Positions 7,755-17,355 are shown, counted from the stretch's first letter. The stretch: DNA of 59,562 bases from Bacillus luti (GCF_001884105.1 NZ_MACI01000017.1:1-59562); one strand, 5' to 3'. Made by a program: numbers and translations. The notes: generated from the letters alone by a model not told the origin.

Positions 7755-9824
7755 ATGAAGGAACAATATAATAATCAAAATACCTTTTTAAGTATGATAG
7801 ATATGGATTTAATAAGACAGGGACTGTTACATGCTATTCAAGATTTAGTGTTTATTGTGAAAGTTATTGATGATGAAACTTTTAAATATATTTATGTGAA
7901 TAAAATAGGCATGGATTATGCGAAGCTAAGCGAAGAGTGCTATGGAAAAACGTTTACGGAAGTGCTATCAGTAGACAAAGCAAGAATCTTACAAAGGCAA
8001 TATACTCAAGTAATACGGGAAGCGAGAGCACATACTTTTTGTGATGTGATTAGTTTATCAACTGGTAATCTACACTATGAGTCGTCACTTAATCCTGTAT
8101 ACGATGAAGAAGGAATATGCCAGTTTATTATTTGTATTACAAGGGATATTACAGCTCAGATTGAGGAGAAAGTAGAAATAGAAGAAAAACAAATGTTATT
8201 TAAGTCATTACTTGAATATAATAATGATTCCATTATATCTATAGATTCTATAGGTAAAATTACATATGCAAATCCGGCAACGTATGAAATATTTGGATAC
8301 CGATATGAAGAATTAAGTAATAAGTTTATTTTTAAATTTATTAATAAAGAATATGAAAAAGACTTTCAAATGATATTTAAGGAAGCTCTACAAGGAAGGG
8401 CAACACAAATCGTTTCAAAGAAATATGTTCATAAAGAAGGGTACGAGTTATATATTTCTTTGAGAACTATCCCAATTATTGTGAACGGGGAAATTGTTGG
8501 GGTGTATATTGTTACAAGAGATGTTACGAGGCAAGTATTAAATGAGAAGCGAACGGAATATTTAGCTTATTATGATCAATTAACAGGGTTGATGAATAGA
8601 ATTTCATGTACAAATAAGTTAAATGTTTTTTTAAATGAGAATATAAATTTTGCACTTGTGTTTATTGATTTAGATGAGTTTCACCTTATTAATGATACAT
8701 TTGGTCATAAAGAAGGAGATAAAGTATTACAAAAAGTTACAGAATGTTTGAGCAATCTACAAATAGAAGGTATGCATTTATTTAGAGAGCATGATGATCA
8801 ATTTGTTATGTTAATAGAAAATATAACGAAAGAATATGTAGAGGAAGTTGCAAAAAATATATTAAAAAACATTAGTAATTATTTTGTAATAGAAGAAGAG
8901 GACGTGTATTTAAGTGCGTCCATTGGGATTGTAATGGCACCAACAGATGGAGAAGATGAAAAAATACTTTTTCAAAGAGTGGATGCTGCCCTAGAAAAAG
9001 CAAAGGAAAAAGGGAAAGGGCATTATCATTTTTATTGCAACGGATTAGATTGTGAACGTGAAAAAAGGTTTATAATAGAAAACCAGTTATATCGAGCTAT
9101 AGAGAAAAATGAGTTTTTCTTATATTATCAGCCGCAAGTTAATATTGAAACGAAAAAAATAGCTAGTATGGAAGCTTTAATAAGATGGGAAAATAAGGAG
9201 CTAGGATTTGTTCCACCTAGTCAGTTTATTCCACTAGCAGAAAGAACCGGATTTATTATTAAGCTTGATGAATGGGTAGTGAATCAAGTGTGTAAACAAA
9301 TACGTGAATGGCTAAATAAGGACTATGAAGTTGTCCCAATTGCAGTGAATATTTCAGCTAGACATTTTCGTTCTATTACATTAATCGAAATGATTACAAG
9401 AGCTTTAAATAAGTATAACGTACCACCTCATTTATTAGGAATAGAAGTTACAGAAGGAGCACTTATACATAAAGATTTATCGAAAAGAGTGTTGCTACAA
9501 TTAAAAGAACAAAATGTAAAGATTCATTTAGATGATTTTGGAACTGGGTATTCATCTTTAAGTTATTTAAAAACATATCCAATTGATACTTTAAAAATTG
9601 ATCGTTCTTTTATGGAAGGTATACATATAGATGAACGTGATACAAATATTACAGCTGCAATTATTCATTTAGCTCATACTTTAGGATTGAATGTAATTGC
9701 AGAAGGCGTAGAAAAAGTGGAGCAAGTCCAATTTTTGAAGGAAAAGAATGTGAAACTTGTACAAGGTTATTATTATAGCCGTCCTTTATCAAAGCATGAT
9801 GTGGAGAATGTATATTATAAATAA
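7755..9824 (+). CDS. PAS-PAS-GGDEF(degenerate)-EAL protein, probable c-di-GMP phosphodiesterase
   Basis: A 689-residue cytoplasmic protein with no membrane segment. Two PAS domains (about 10-135 and 150-265) precede a GGDEF-like domain (about 275-430) and an EAL domain (about 440-689). The GGDEF signature is degenerate: the segment reads REHDDQFVML where R-x-GGDEF is expected, so cyclase activity is unlikely. The EAL domain keeps MEALIRW, the EVTE glutamate, HLDDFGTGYSS, LKIDRSF and AEGVE, consistent with an active phosphodiesterase that lowers c-di-GMP. The degenerate GGDEF may act as a GTP-sensing regulatory domain, as in known tandem proteins. Monocistronic. Confidence 0.9.
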   Translation: MKEQYNNQNTFLSMIDMDLIRQGLLHAIQDLVFIVKVIDDETFKYIYVNKIGMDYAKLSEECYGKTFTEVLSVDKARILQRQYTQVIREARAHTFCDVISLSTGNLHYESSLNPVYDEEGICQFIICITRDITAQIEEKVEIEEKQMLFKSLLEYNNDSIISIDSIGKITYANPATYEIFGYRYEELSNKFIFKFINKEYEKDFQMIFKEALQGRATQIVSKKYVHKEGYELYISLRTIPIIVNGEIVGVYIVTRDVTRQVLNEKRTEYLAYYDQLTGLMNRISCTNKLNVFLNENINFALVFIDLDEFHLINDTFGHKEGDKVLQKVTECLSNLQIEGMHLFREHDDQFVMLIENITKEYVEEVAKNILKNISNYFVIEEEDVYLSASIGIVMAPTDGEDEKILFQRVDAALEKAKEKGKGHYHFYCNGLDCEREKRFIIENQLYRAIEKNEFFLYYQPQVNIETKKIASMEALIRWENKELGFVPPSQFIPLAERTGFIIKLDEWVVNQVCKQIREWLNKDYEVVPIAVNISARHFRSITLIEMITRALNKYNVPPHLLGIEVTEGALIHKDLSKRVLLQLKEQNVKIHLDDFGTGYSSLSYLKTYPIDTLKIDRSFMEGIHIDERDTNITAAIIHLAHTLGLNVIAEGVEKVEQVQFLKEKNVKLVQGYYYSRPLSKHDVENVYYK

Positions 9825-9831
9825 TTGATAC

Positions 9832-9868
9832 AAAAAAGTGATGTGCTAAAAAGCACATCACTTTTTAT
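9832..9868. terminator. Bidirectional terminator
   Basis: 15-bp stem AAAAAGTGATGTGCT/AGCACATCACTTTTT with A-rich and T-rich flanks. It serves the EAL gene and the opposing small ORF at 9858-9953, whose stop codon lies in it. Confidence 0.85.
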
Positions 9869-9953
9869 GTGTACCTGGTTTATCGTTGTAACCAGATGTG
9901 AAAATGGCTGTAAGAAATGTGAGTGATACACCTAAAATTAATAGTAATTTCAT
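9858..9953 (-). CDS. Small exported or membrane peptide (31 aa)
   Basis: The 31-codon frame starts at ATG 9953 with AGGGGG about 10 nt upstream, and its stop lies in the terminator hairpin. The peptide has MK, then a hydrophobic stretch of about 18 residues (LLLILGVSLTFLTAIFTSG), then a polar tail YNDKPGTHKK. This layout fits a secretion signal followed by a short extracellular peptide (signalling peptide or Phr-like), or a single-span membrane peptide. No Rap, PlcR or NprR-type receptor gene lies next to it. The family is not recognised. Confidence 0.55.
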   Translation of the reverse strand: MKLLLILGVSLTFLTAIFTSGYNDKPGTHKK

Positions 9954-10167
9954 ATTAATATTCCCCCTACTTTTTCGGTTTACGAATTTTATTAACTACT
10001 CGAAATGTATGTAAGGTTCTTAGAAGAAAAGAATTAATTTAAAATGAATAGCGGTGTGAAACCTTTAATATCTTTATTATACAGAATTTTCTTTGAATTT
10101 TGGAGAGAATTTTATTGCACGATTATATATTTCGTTTTGATTTAAAGAATGTTTAAGGACATCCTAG

Positions 10168-10175
10168 CATACCTT
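10168..10175 (+). promoter_or_regulatory. Possible sigma-E type -10 box upstream of prkA
   Basis: CATACCTT lies 44 nt upstream of the prkA start, with GAATGTTT about 13 nt before it. It resembles mother-cell sigma-E promoters. prkA is known in B. subtilis as a sporulation gene, so this is plausible but unproven. Confidence 0.35.
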
Positions 10176-10218
10176 TTATAATAATCCGATTGAACAAGGA
10201 GATGGGGGAGGAGCTATA

Positions 10219-12114
10219 ATGGATATTCTAAAGAAAATTGAACAACATCGAGAAGCAGAAGAACGTTTACAATGGGAAGGTACGTTTGCGGAGTATTTGG
10301 AGCTTGTGAAAGAAAGACCATGGGTGGCTCAAACAGCACACTCTCGCATTTACAATATGATAAAAGATGCTGGCATTGAAGAAGTAGATGGTAGAAGAAA
10401 GTATAACTTCTTTAGTAATCAGCTATTTGGATTAGAGGATGCTTTGGAACGCCTTGTGGAAGAATATTTTCATCCATCTGCCAAACGATTAGATGTTAGA
10501 AAACGTATATTATTATTAATGGGTCCTGTTAGTGGTGGTAAATCAACTTTAGTTACGATGTTAAAACGAGGATTGGAAACATATTCACGTACAGATCGCG
10601 GAGCAATTTTTGCGATTAAAGGTTGCCCAATGCATGAAGATCCACTGCATTTAATTCCGCATCATTTACGTGATGATTTCTTTGATGAGTATGGAGTAAG
10701 AATTGAAGGGAATCTATCACCATTAAATGTAATGCGTTTAGAACAAGAATATGGGTCAAGAATTGAGGATGTTGTTGTAGAGCGTATTTTCTTCTCGGAA
10801 GATCGCCGTACAGGAATTGGTACATTTAGTCCTTCAGATCCGAAGTCACAAGATATTGCTGACTTAACAGGAAGTCTTGATTTCTCTACAATTGCAGAAT
10901 ATGGTTCAGAATCAGACCCTCGTGCGTATCGCTTTGATGGAGAATTGAATAAGGCAAACCGTGGGATGATGGAATTCCAAGAGATGTTAAAATGTGATGA
11001 GAAATTTTTATGGCATTTATTATCACTTACGCAAGAAGGAAACTTCAAAGCGGGTAGGTTTGCGCTTATTTCAGCAGATGAATTAATCGTAGCGCATACG
11101 AATGAAACAGAGTATCGTTCTTTCATAGCAAATAAGAAAAATGAAGCATTACATTCGCGGATTATTGTAATGCCGGTTCCATATAATTTACGAGTAAGTG
11201 AAGAAGAACATATTTATGAAAAAATGATTCGTGAAAGTGACGTATCAAACGTGCATATTGCACCACATACACTTCGTGTTGCAGCAATGTTCACCATTTT
11301 AACTCGATTAAAAGATCCGAAGCGTCCAGACATTGATTTAATTAAAAAAATGCGTTTATATGATGGAGAAACGGTAGAAGGTTATAATGCAATTGATGTA
11401 GAGGAGCTGCAACGCGAATATCAAGATGAAGGTATGAGAGGGATTGATCCTCGCTATGTCATTAACCGAATTTCTTCTACAATTATTCGAAAAGAGGTAC
11501 CATCTATTAACGCACTAGATGTACTGAGATCTTTAAAAGATGGATTAGATCAGCATCCATCCATTAGCAATGAAGATCGAGAGCGCTATATGAATTTCAT
11601 TTCATTAGCGAGAAAAGAATACGATGAAATTGCGAAGAAAGAGGTACAAAAAGCGTTTGTTTATTCATACGAAGAATCAGCGAAGACACTTATGGATAAT
11701 TACTTAGATAACGTTGAGGCGTACTGCAATAAGTCGAAATTACGTGATCCGTTAACAGGTGAAGAAATGAGCCCAGATGAAAAATTAATGCGCTCAATTG
11801 AAGAGCAAATTGGAATTTCAGAAAATGCTAAAAAAGCATTCCGTGAGGAAATTTTAATTCGTATTTCTGCTTATGCACGTAAAGGAAAGCGTTTCGATTA
11901 TAATTCGCACGAACGTCTTCGTGAAGCGATTCAGAAAAAACTATTTGCTGATTTAAAAGATATAGTGAAAATTACAACATCAACGAAAACACCAGACGAA
12001 AATCAGCTTAAGAAGATTAATGATGTTGTTGCACGTTTAATTGATGAGCACGGCTATAATTCTTCTTCAGCAAATGAATTATTACGCTATGTAGGTAGCC
12101 TGCTAAATCGATAG
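10219..12114 (+). CDS. prkA: PrkA family serine protein kinase / AAA+ protein
   Basis: A 631-residue protein, the full family length. It has an AAA+ core with Walker A GPVSGGKS (residues about 101-108), the PrkA-typical segments EDPLHLIPHHLRDDF and DLTGSLDFS, and the C-terminal PrkA kinase-like region. In Bacillus it is a sporulation-associated protein reported to have kinase and, more recently, ATP-dependent protease activity. ATG 10219 follows GGAGATGGGGGAGG. It is followed after a terminator and about 450 bp by yhbH, a pairing found in many bacteria (prkA/yeaG with yhbH/yeaH). Confidence 0.96.
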   Translation: MDILKKIEQHREAEERLQWEGTFAEYLELVKERPWVAQTAHSRIYNMIKDAGIEEVDGRRKYNFFSNQLFGLEDALERLVEEYFHPSAKRLDVRKRILLLMGPVSGGKSTLVTMLKRGLETYSRTDRGAIFAIKGCPMHEDPLHLIPHHLRDDFFDEYGVRIEGNLSPLNVMRLEQEYGSRIEDVVVERIFFSEDRRTGIGTFSPSDPKSQDIADLTGSLDFSTIAEYGSESDPRAYRFDGELNKANRGMMEFQEMLKCDEKFLWHLLSLTQEGNFKAGRFALISADELIVAHTNETEYRSFIANKKNEALHSRIIVMPVPYNLRVSEEEHIYEKMIRESDVSNVHIAPHTLRVAAMFTILTRLKDPKRPDIDLIKKMRLYDGETVEGYNAIDVEELQREYQDEGMRGIDPRYVINRISSTIIRKEVPSINALDVLRSLKDGLDQHPSISNEDRERYMNFISLARKEYDEIAKKEVQKAFVYSYEESAKTLMDNYLDNVEAYCNKSKLRDPLTGEEMSPDEKLMRSIEEQIGISENAKKAFREEILIRISAYARKGKRFDYNSHERLREAIQKKLFADLKDIVKITTSTKTPDENQLKKINDVVARLIDEHGYNSSSANELLRYVGSLLNR

Positions 12115-12123
12115 TTTGATAAC

Positions 12124-12163
12124 AAAACGCTGTCTCTTGTATTTTGCGGGACAGCGTTTTATT
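12124..12163 (+). terminator. Terminator after prkA
   Basis: Stem AAAACGCTGTC/GACAGCGTTTT with T residues after it. Confidence 0.88.
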
Positions 12164-12298
12164 ATCCGTTCATATGTGTATAAAGTGTCATACCTTGTCC
12201 GAATATAATAAATTAAGATGCAATTTTATGAATTTATTGTCAATTATTTTTACAATATGCATATGATAGAGTAACCAACCATTCATACGAAAAAAGCC

Positions 12299-12351
12299 AA
12301 CACAATACAATATGTTGCAAAGTGAAAATGTGTGCAACAATGCATTGTGTT
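12299..12351. repeat. Imperfect inverted repeat between prkA and yhbH
   Basis: The arms AACACAATACAATATGTTGCA and the complement of TGCAACAATGCATTGTGTT pair with small interruptions around a 13-nt loop. The stretch 12164-12565 otherwise has no credible gene; the small frame at 12465-12701 overlaps yhbH out of frame. It could be an operator or a structured leader for yhbH. Confidence 0.45.
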
Positions 12352-12565
12352 TCTTTCTTATCGACGGTTAAATGTCATTTCTATTATGTGAGTGGCAAAA
12401 TTTTGTTTAAGGTGCTCGGAGTATTGTATGAAAAACGTTATATATGTTTATGGGATGATTTTCGATGGACAGTTATATTTCCAATATTCTAGCTCGCACA
12501 TTACAGAACAAAATGTATAAATTGCTGTTCATAGAGAAAGACAATTACAGTAAGGAGGGAAAGGA

Positions 12566-13741
12566 ATGGGCGAAGAAAATCAACCAAATTATACGATTTC
12601 ACAGGAAAACTGGTCCCTCCATCGCAAAGGATATGACGACCAACAACGCCATCAAGAAAAAGTGCAAGAGGCAATTAAAAATAATTTACCAGACCTTGTA
12701 ACAGAAGAAAGTATAGTGATGTCTAATGGCAAGGATGTTGTAAAAATACCAATTCGTTCTTTAGATGAATATAAGATTAGATACAATTACGATAAAAATA
12801 AACATGTTGGGCAAGGAAACGGTGATAGCAAAGTTGGAGATGTCGTTGCGAGAGATGGATCAGGTGGTCAAAAGCAAAAAGGACCAGGAAAAGGTCAAGG
12901 TGCGGGAGATGCGGCTGGAGAAGATTACTATGAGGCTGAAGTCTCTATTTTAGAATTAGAGCAAGCGTTTTTCAAGGAATTGGAATTACCTAATTTGAAG
13001 AGAAAAGAACTGGATGAAAATCGGATTGAGCAAGTTGAATTTAATGATATTAGAAAAACAGGATTATGGGGAAATATTGATAAGAAACGAACGATGATAT
13101 CTGCATATAAACGAAATGCAATGCGTGGGAAAGCATCTTTCCATCCAATTCATCAAGAAGACCTAAAGTTCCGTACTTGGAATGAAGTATTGAAGCCAGA
13201 TTCCAAAGCTGTTGTATTAGCAATGATGGATACGAGTGGATCGATGGGAATATGGGAGAAATATATGGCACGCAGTTTCTTTTTCTGGATGACGAGATTT
13301 TTACGTACAAAGTATGAAACAGTTGATATCGAATTTATCGCTCATCATACAGAAGCGAAAGTAGTCACAGAAGAAGAGTTTTTCTCAAAAGGAGAAAGTG
13401 GAGGAACAATATGTTCTTCTGTATACAAAAAAGCATTAGAGCTTATCGATAATAAATACTCACCAGACCGCTATAATATTTATCCATTCCATTTTTCAGA
13501 CGGTGATAATTTAACATCAGATAATGCTAGATGCGTAAAGCTTGTGGAAGAATTAATGAAGAAGTGTAATATGTTTGGCTACGGTGAAGTGAACCAGTAT
13601 AATCGTCACAGCACACTCATGTCAGCCTATAAAAATATTAAAGATGAAAACTTTAGGTACTATATATTAAAGCAAAAAGCAGACGTATTCCATGCGATGA
13701 AAAGCTTTTTTAGAGAAGAATCAGGAGAGAGAATGGCATAA
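12566..13741 (+). CDS. yhbH: YhbH family protein (UPF0229), sporulation-associated
   Basis: A 391-residue protein of the YhbH/YeaH family. A Gly/Lys-rich low-complexity segment (about 85-118) precedes a von Willebrand A-like domain whose MIDAS motif DTSGSMG is visible (residues about 219-225), with SGGT and HFSDGDN further on. In B. subtilis it is a mother-cell sporulation gene needed for spore resistance, and it works in the same pathway as PrkA. AAGGAGGGAAAGG precedes ATG 12566. Monocistronic. Confidence 0.95.
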   Translation: MGEENQPNYTISQENWSLHRKGYDDQQRHQEKVQEAIKNNLPDLVTEESIVMSNGKDVVKIPIRSLDEYKIRYNYDKNKHVGQGNGDSKVGDVVARDGSGGQKQKGPGKGQGAGDAAGEDYYEAEVSILELEQAFFKELELPNLKRKELDENRIEQVEFNDIRKTGLWGNIDKKRTMISAYKRNAMRGKASFHPIHQEDLKFRTWNEVLKPDSKAVVLAMMDTSGSMGIWEKYMARSFFFWMTRFLRTKYETVDIEFIAHHTEAKVVTEEEFFSKGESGGTICSSVYKKALELIDNKYSPDRYNIYPFHFSDGDNLTSDNARCVKLVEELMKKCNMFGYGEVNQYNRHSTLMSAYKNIKDENFRYYILKQKADVFHAMKSFFREESGERMA

Positions 13742-13768
13742 CCCCTTTTTAAGGGGTTATTTTTTTGT
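13738..13768 (+). terminator. Terminator after yhbH
   Basis: ATAACCCCTT/AAGGGGTTAT with T7. Confidence 0.9.
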
Positions 13769-13817
13769 GAAATTTTTGCGAAGTTTTTGTAAAATATTTA
13801 TATTGTTAGTTGACATT

Positions 13818-13836
13818 GAAAATGAAAATCATTATC
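13818..13836 (+). promoter_or_regulatory. Fur box upstream of the internalin-like gene
   Basis: GAAAATGAAAATCATTATC matches 17 of 19 positions of the classical Fur box GATAATGATAATCATTATC. It lies 56 nt upstream of the start, implying iron-repressed expression. Confidence 0.82.
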
Positions 13837-13891
13837 ATTTACTCGAGAAATGATTACATTTTGAATTATATATTTCGGAGGAGATGTAAGG

Positions 13892-16800
13892 TTGAAGAAC
13901 AATAAAAGAAAACATATAAATGCAATGTTAATAGCGGCAACGTTATCGTTACCATTTGCTACATATTCTACGCCGGCATTGGCGTCCACTGTAGCCGCAG
14001 AAAGTAAGGCTGGACAGAATGTAAGTAAATATGCTTTTGATGCTGTGATTAAAGCATACAAACAAAATTCAGATGAAGAATCATATGTAACAGTTTATAT
14101 AAAAAATCCTAAATTAACGATTGAAAATGGAAAAAGGATTATCACGGCGACATTAAAAGATAGTGATTTTTTTGAATACCTTAAGGTTGAAGATGTGAAC
14201 AATCCGGGTGTATACAAAGATGTGAAAGTATTATCAGAGGATAAAAGAAAGCATGGGACGAAAGTTATACAGTTTGAGGTGAAGGAATTAGGAAAGAGAT
14301 ACGGTATGCAAATGCATATTTTAATTCCAACTTTAGGATACGATAAGAATTTCCAAGTAGATTTTGATGTGAACTTAAAAACATATGTAGAAGATGATGA
14401 TATAGAGGATCATGATGATGAACAAGAACAACAAAATGATGGAACACAAAATGTAATAGTAGATAAAAAATTACAACAGGCTATTAATAAGTATGCATTA
14501 AACAGAAAAGATGTAAACGAACCTATAAAAAAAGAAGATTTAGCTGAAATAAAAGAATTAATCATATACTCTGGCCAAGGGATTAGTAGTTTAAAAGGTT
14601 TAGAGCACATGGAAAATCTAGAGAAGTTAACGCTAGAAGAATCAGAAGTGAGAAATATAGGGGCAATTTCACAGTTGAAGAAATTAAAACAAGTTAATCT
14701 TTCCGGTAATAAAATTGAAAATATTGAACCGATTGCAAACCTAGAGAGGTTAGATACACTTCGTTTACAAAATAATAAAATTGTTGATGTAACGCCGTTA
14801 AATCAGCTGAAAAAAATCCGAACAATCGATTTAACAAGTAATAAAATCAAAGATATTAAGCCACTGTATACATTATCAAATTTAAGGGAATTATATATTA
14901 GTTCTAATCAGGTTAGTGATTTTACAGGTATTGAGCAATTAAATAAATTAAGCACTTTAGCTGCTGAAAATAATGGGATTGAAAATATTGAACCGATTAG
15001 TAAACTGGATAGTTTGGCGGAACTTAATCTTAAAAATAATGAAATACAAGATATTGCGTCATTATCTAAATCAACTAGTTTACAAGCATTAAACTTAGAA
15101 GAAAATTATATTTCCGACATAACATCGTTGAGCAACTTGAAGAATTTATATGACTTAAAGCTTGCAACAAATGAGATTCGTGATATAAGACCTATACAAG
15201 AATTGGGTAAAAAAATTAGCATAGATGTCCAAAGGCAAAAAGTCTTTTTAGATGAAGGCTATGTAAATAATAATATTGAAATTCCTGTATACGATTTAAA
15301 AGGCGATCCTATTCAAACAATTCAATGGAAGAGTGAAAGTGGAAGTATTGCAAATGGATTGATAAAGTGGAATAGCTTAGGGGAAAAAATGTATGAATTT
15401 AAGTTAGAAGTCGCTCCTGCTGAAAGCAAAATAAGATTCCATGGAATGGTAGTTCAAAAAATTGTTGAACAACGTGAAGAAAGTGACAATGTAATCAAAG
15501 ATAAAAACTTAAAACGATATATGAACAAACATAATTTTGAGAGAAAAAATTTAGATATGCCTATTACAAAGGAAGATTTATTAACAATTAAGAAATTTAA
15601 AATGGCTGATGGAGAGAAGCAAGGAATAATAGATGTTGGTGGACTAGAGTTTATGACAAACCTGGAGGAGCTTACGATACAGAATTTTGGATTAAAAAAT
15701 GCGAATTTTATCTCGGGTTTGAGAAACTTGAAAATAGTAGATTTATCCAATAATGAAATTGAAGATATGAAGCCAATAAGTTCATTAACACAACTTGAAA
15801 AATTAAATATAAGCAATAACAGTGTTAAAAATGCAAAAGAATTATTCAAAATAAACACTTTAAAGATGTTGAATATATCCAATAATAAAATTGATAATGC
15901 GGATTTTGAAGGAATTTCTCAATTAAATGAATTAGACAAATTAGTAGTAAATCATAATAATATTAGTGGTTTAGAGGAAATCAGTAAGATAAATAAGTTA
16001 AACTCACTTGAAATTGTGGGAAATAAAGTAGTAGATGTAGCTCCATTAAGCAAATTAGCGAATTTACAGTGGTTAGATTTATCGGATAATAAAATTAAGG
16101 ATATTTCTGTTTTTTCTTCAATGTTAGAATTAATTAGTTTAAAGCTTCCTGGAAATGAAATTCAAGATGTAAGACCGATTATCCAACTATCTCAGTGGGC
16201 GACAATTGATATTAGAAGGCAGAAAATTAAATTAGAAGATGCACAAGTGAACCAAGTAGTGAAAATTCCAGTTCATGATGTAGAAGGTGAACCACTTGAA
16301 GGTATTAAACTGAAAAGTGAAGGCGGAATCTTAAATGAAGATGATGGCACTATCGTATGGACAACACCAGGTGAGAAGAAATACGATTTTGCTTTTGATG
16401 GAAATGATCAATTTGGACTTCGTATATGGTTTAGCGGTGAAGTTGTACAAAATATTGTAGAGAAATTAGACCAAGTAGAGGAAGAAGTAGAAAAGCCGAA
16501 GGAAGAGCCAAGTAAACCAGAGACGGAAGTAGAAAAACCAAAAGAAGAGCCAAGTAAACCAGAGACGGAAGTAGAAAAACCAAAAGAAGAGCCAAGTAAA
16601 CCAGAGGCGGAAGTAGAGAAGCCAGAAGAAGAGCCAAGTAAACCAGAGGCGGAAGTAGAAAAGCCAAAAGAAGAGCCAAGTAAACCAGAGGCGGAAGTAG
16701 AAGAGCCAAAAGAAGAGCCAAGTAAACCAGAGGCGGAAGTAGAAGAGCCAAAAGAAGAGCCAAAAGAAGAGCCAAGTAAGCCAGAGGCGGAAGTAGAGAA

Positions 16801-17212
16801 GCCGAAGGAAGAGCCAAGTAAACCAGAGGCAGAAGTAGAGAAGCCAGAAGAAGAGCCAAGTAAACCAGAGGCGGAAGTAGAAAAGCCAAAAGAAGAGCCA
16901 AGTGAACCTGTAACAGAGGGTGAAAATGTACACGAGCTGGAAGCAAACGTTGAGAAACAAACAGAGGGCTCAAATGAATTAGGAACAGCTACTGTTCAGA
17001 AGAAGGAAGCGGTACAAGCACAGGAAGTAGTGAAGCAAGCAGCGAAAGAAAATGTGTCAGATAAACAAGTTAGCAAGAAGAAAGAAGAAAGTGAAAAATC
17101 TTTAGCAGCAACAGGTGGCCAAGAAAGTAATGTATCTCTATTTGGTGGCTTAGCATTAGTTTTATCTGCACTGAGTATGTTTGTGTTTAGAAAAAATATA
17201 TTTAAAAAATAA
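13892..17212 (+). CDS. Internalin-like NEAT/leucine-rich-repeat cell-wall protein
   Basis: A 1106-residue surface protein starting at TTG 13892 behind GGAGGAGAT. A signal peptide (residues 1-29, ending PALAS) is followed by a NEAT-type domain (about 38-165). Two similar halves then follow, each with about nine to eleven 22-residue leucine-rich repeats (about 215-440 and 560-770) and an Ig-like LRR-adjacent region. A 144-residue Glu/Pro/Lys tandem repeat (865-1008) follows, then a sorting-type tail: LAATGG at 1071-1076, hydrophobic segment, basic end. NEAT domains bind haem or hemoproteins. In this one the usual YxxxY near strand 8 reads GYDKNF, the second Tyr being Phe. The Fur box implies iron-limited expression, as for IlsA. 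Confidence 0.9.
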   Translation: MKNNKRKHINAMLIAATLSLPFATYSTPALASTVAAESKAGQNVSKYAFDAVIKAYKQNSDEESYVTVYIKNPKLTIENGKRIITATLKDSDFFEYLKVEDVNNPGVYKDVKVLSEDKRKHGTKVIQFEVKELGKRYGMQMHILIPTLGYDKNFQVDFDVNLKTYVEDDDIEDHDDEQEQQNDGTQNVIVDKKLQQAINKYALNRKDVNEPIKKEDLAEIKELIIYSGQGISSLKGLEHMENLEKLTLEESEVRNIGAISQLKKLKQVNLSGNKIENIEPIANLERLDTLRLQNNKIVDVTPLNQLKKIRTIDLTSNKIKDIKPLYTLSNLRELYISSNQVSDFTGIEQLNKLSTLAAENNGIENIEPISKLDSLAELNLKNNEIQDIASLSKSTSLQALNLEENYISDITSLSNLKNLYDLKLATNEIRDIRPIQELGKKISIDVQRQKVFLDEGYVNNNIEIPVYDLKGDPIQTIQWKSESGSIANGLIKWNSLGEKMYEFKLEVAPAESKIRFHGMVVQKIVEQREESDNVIKDKNLKRYMNKHNFERKNLDMPITKEDLLTIKKFKMADGEKQGIIDVGGLEFMTNLEELTIQNFGLKNANFISGLRNLKIVDLSNNEIEDMKPISSLTQLEKLNISNNSVKNAKELFKINTLKMLNISNNKIDNADFEGISQLNELDKLVVNHNNISGLEEISKINKLNSLEIVGNKVVDVAPLSKLANLQWLDLSDNKIKDISVFSSMLELISLKLPGNEIQDVRPIIQLSQWATIDIRRQKIKLEDAQVNQVVKIPVHDVEGEPLEGIKLKSEGGILNEDDGTIVWTTPGEKKYDFAFDGNDQFGLRIWFSGEVVQNIVEKLDQVEEEVEKPKEEPSKPETEVEKPKEEPSKPETEVEKPKEEPSKPEAEVEKPEEEPSKPEAEVEKPKEEPSKPEAEVEEPKEEPSKPEAEVEEPKEEPKEEPSKPEAEVEKPKEEPSKPEAEVEKPEEEPSKPEAEVEKPKEEPSEPVTEGENVHELEANVEKQTEGSNELGTATVQKKEAVQAQEVVKQAAKENVSDKQVSKKKEESEKSLAATGGQESNVSLFGGLALVLSALSMFVFRKNIFKK
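16484..16915 (+). repeat. Ten 42-bp tandem repeats (14-aa EVEKPKEEPSKPEA units)
   Basis: Exactly 144 codons made of ten EVEKPKEEPSKPEA-type units. The seventh unit carries an extra KEEP. Variation is mostly K/E and T/A swaps. It encodes an extended, acidic wall-spanning stalk. The tract is expected to vary in copy number between strains. Confidence 0.92.
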
Positions 17213-17240
17213 ATAACGCTTTATCTTATTATATTGTTTT

Positions 17241-17298
17241 TAAAAGACATTATCATAGCGATTTCATTTTGAAATGTGCTTATGATAACGTCTTTTTT
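17241..17298 (+). terminator. Terminator after internalin-like gene
   Basis: Long imperfect stem AAAAGACATTATCATAGC/GCTTATGATAACGTCTTTT, inner ATTTC/GAAAT, then T6. Confidence 0.75.
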
Positions 17299-17355
17299 AT
17301 GTTGGAAGGATATGAATGGAAAAAGTGTAAATATATTAGAGAAGGAGGAGAGGGT

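Noticed and set aside
12465-12701. 78-codon frame overlapping the start of yhbH
   Set aside because: It overlaps yhbH in another frame, has no Shine-Dalgarno, and yhbH is a firm call.
16484-16915. CRISPR array
   Set aside because: The repeats are contiguous in-frame coding units with no unique spacers.
16431-16973. Long minus-strand frames rich in Leu or Phe/Trp opposite the internalin stalk
   Set aside because: They are antisense shadows of the 42-bp coding repeat, with no ribosome site or independent signal.
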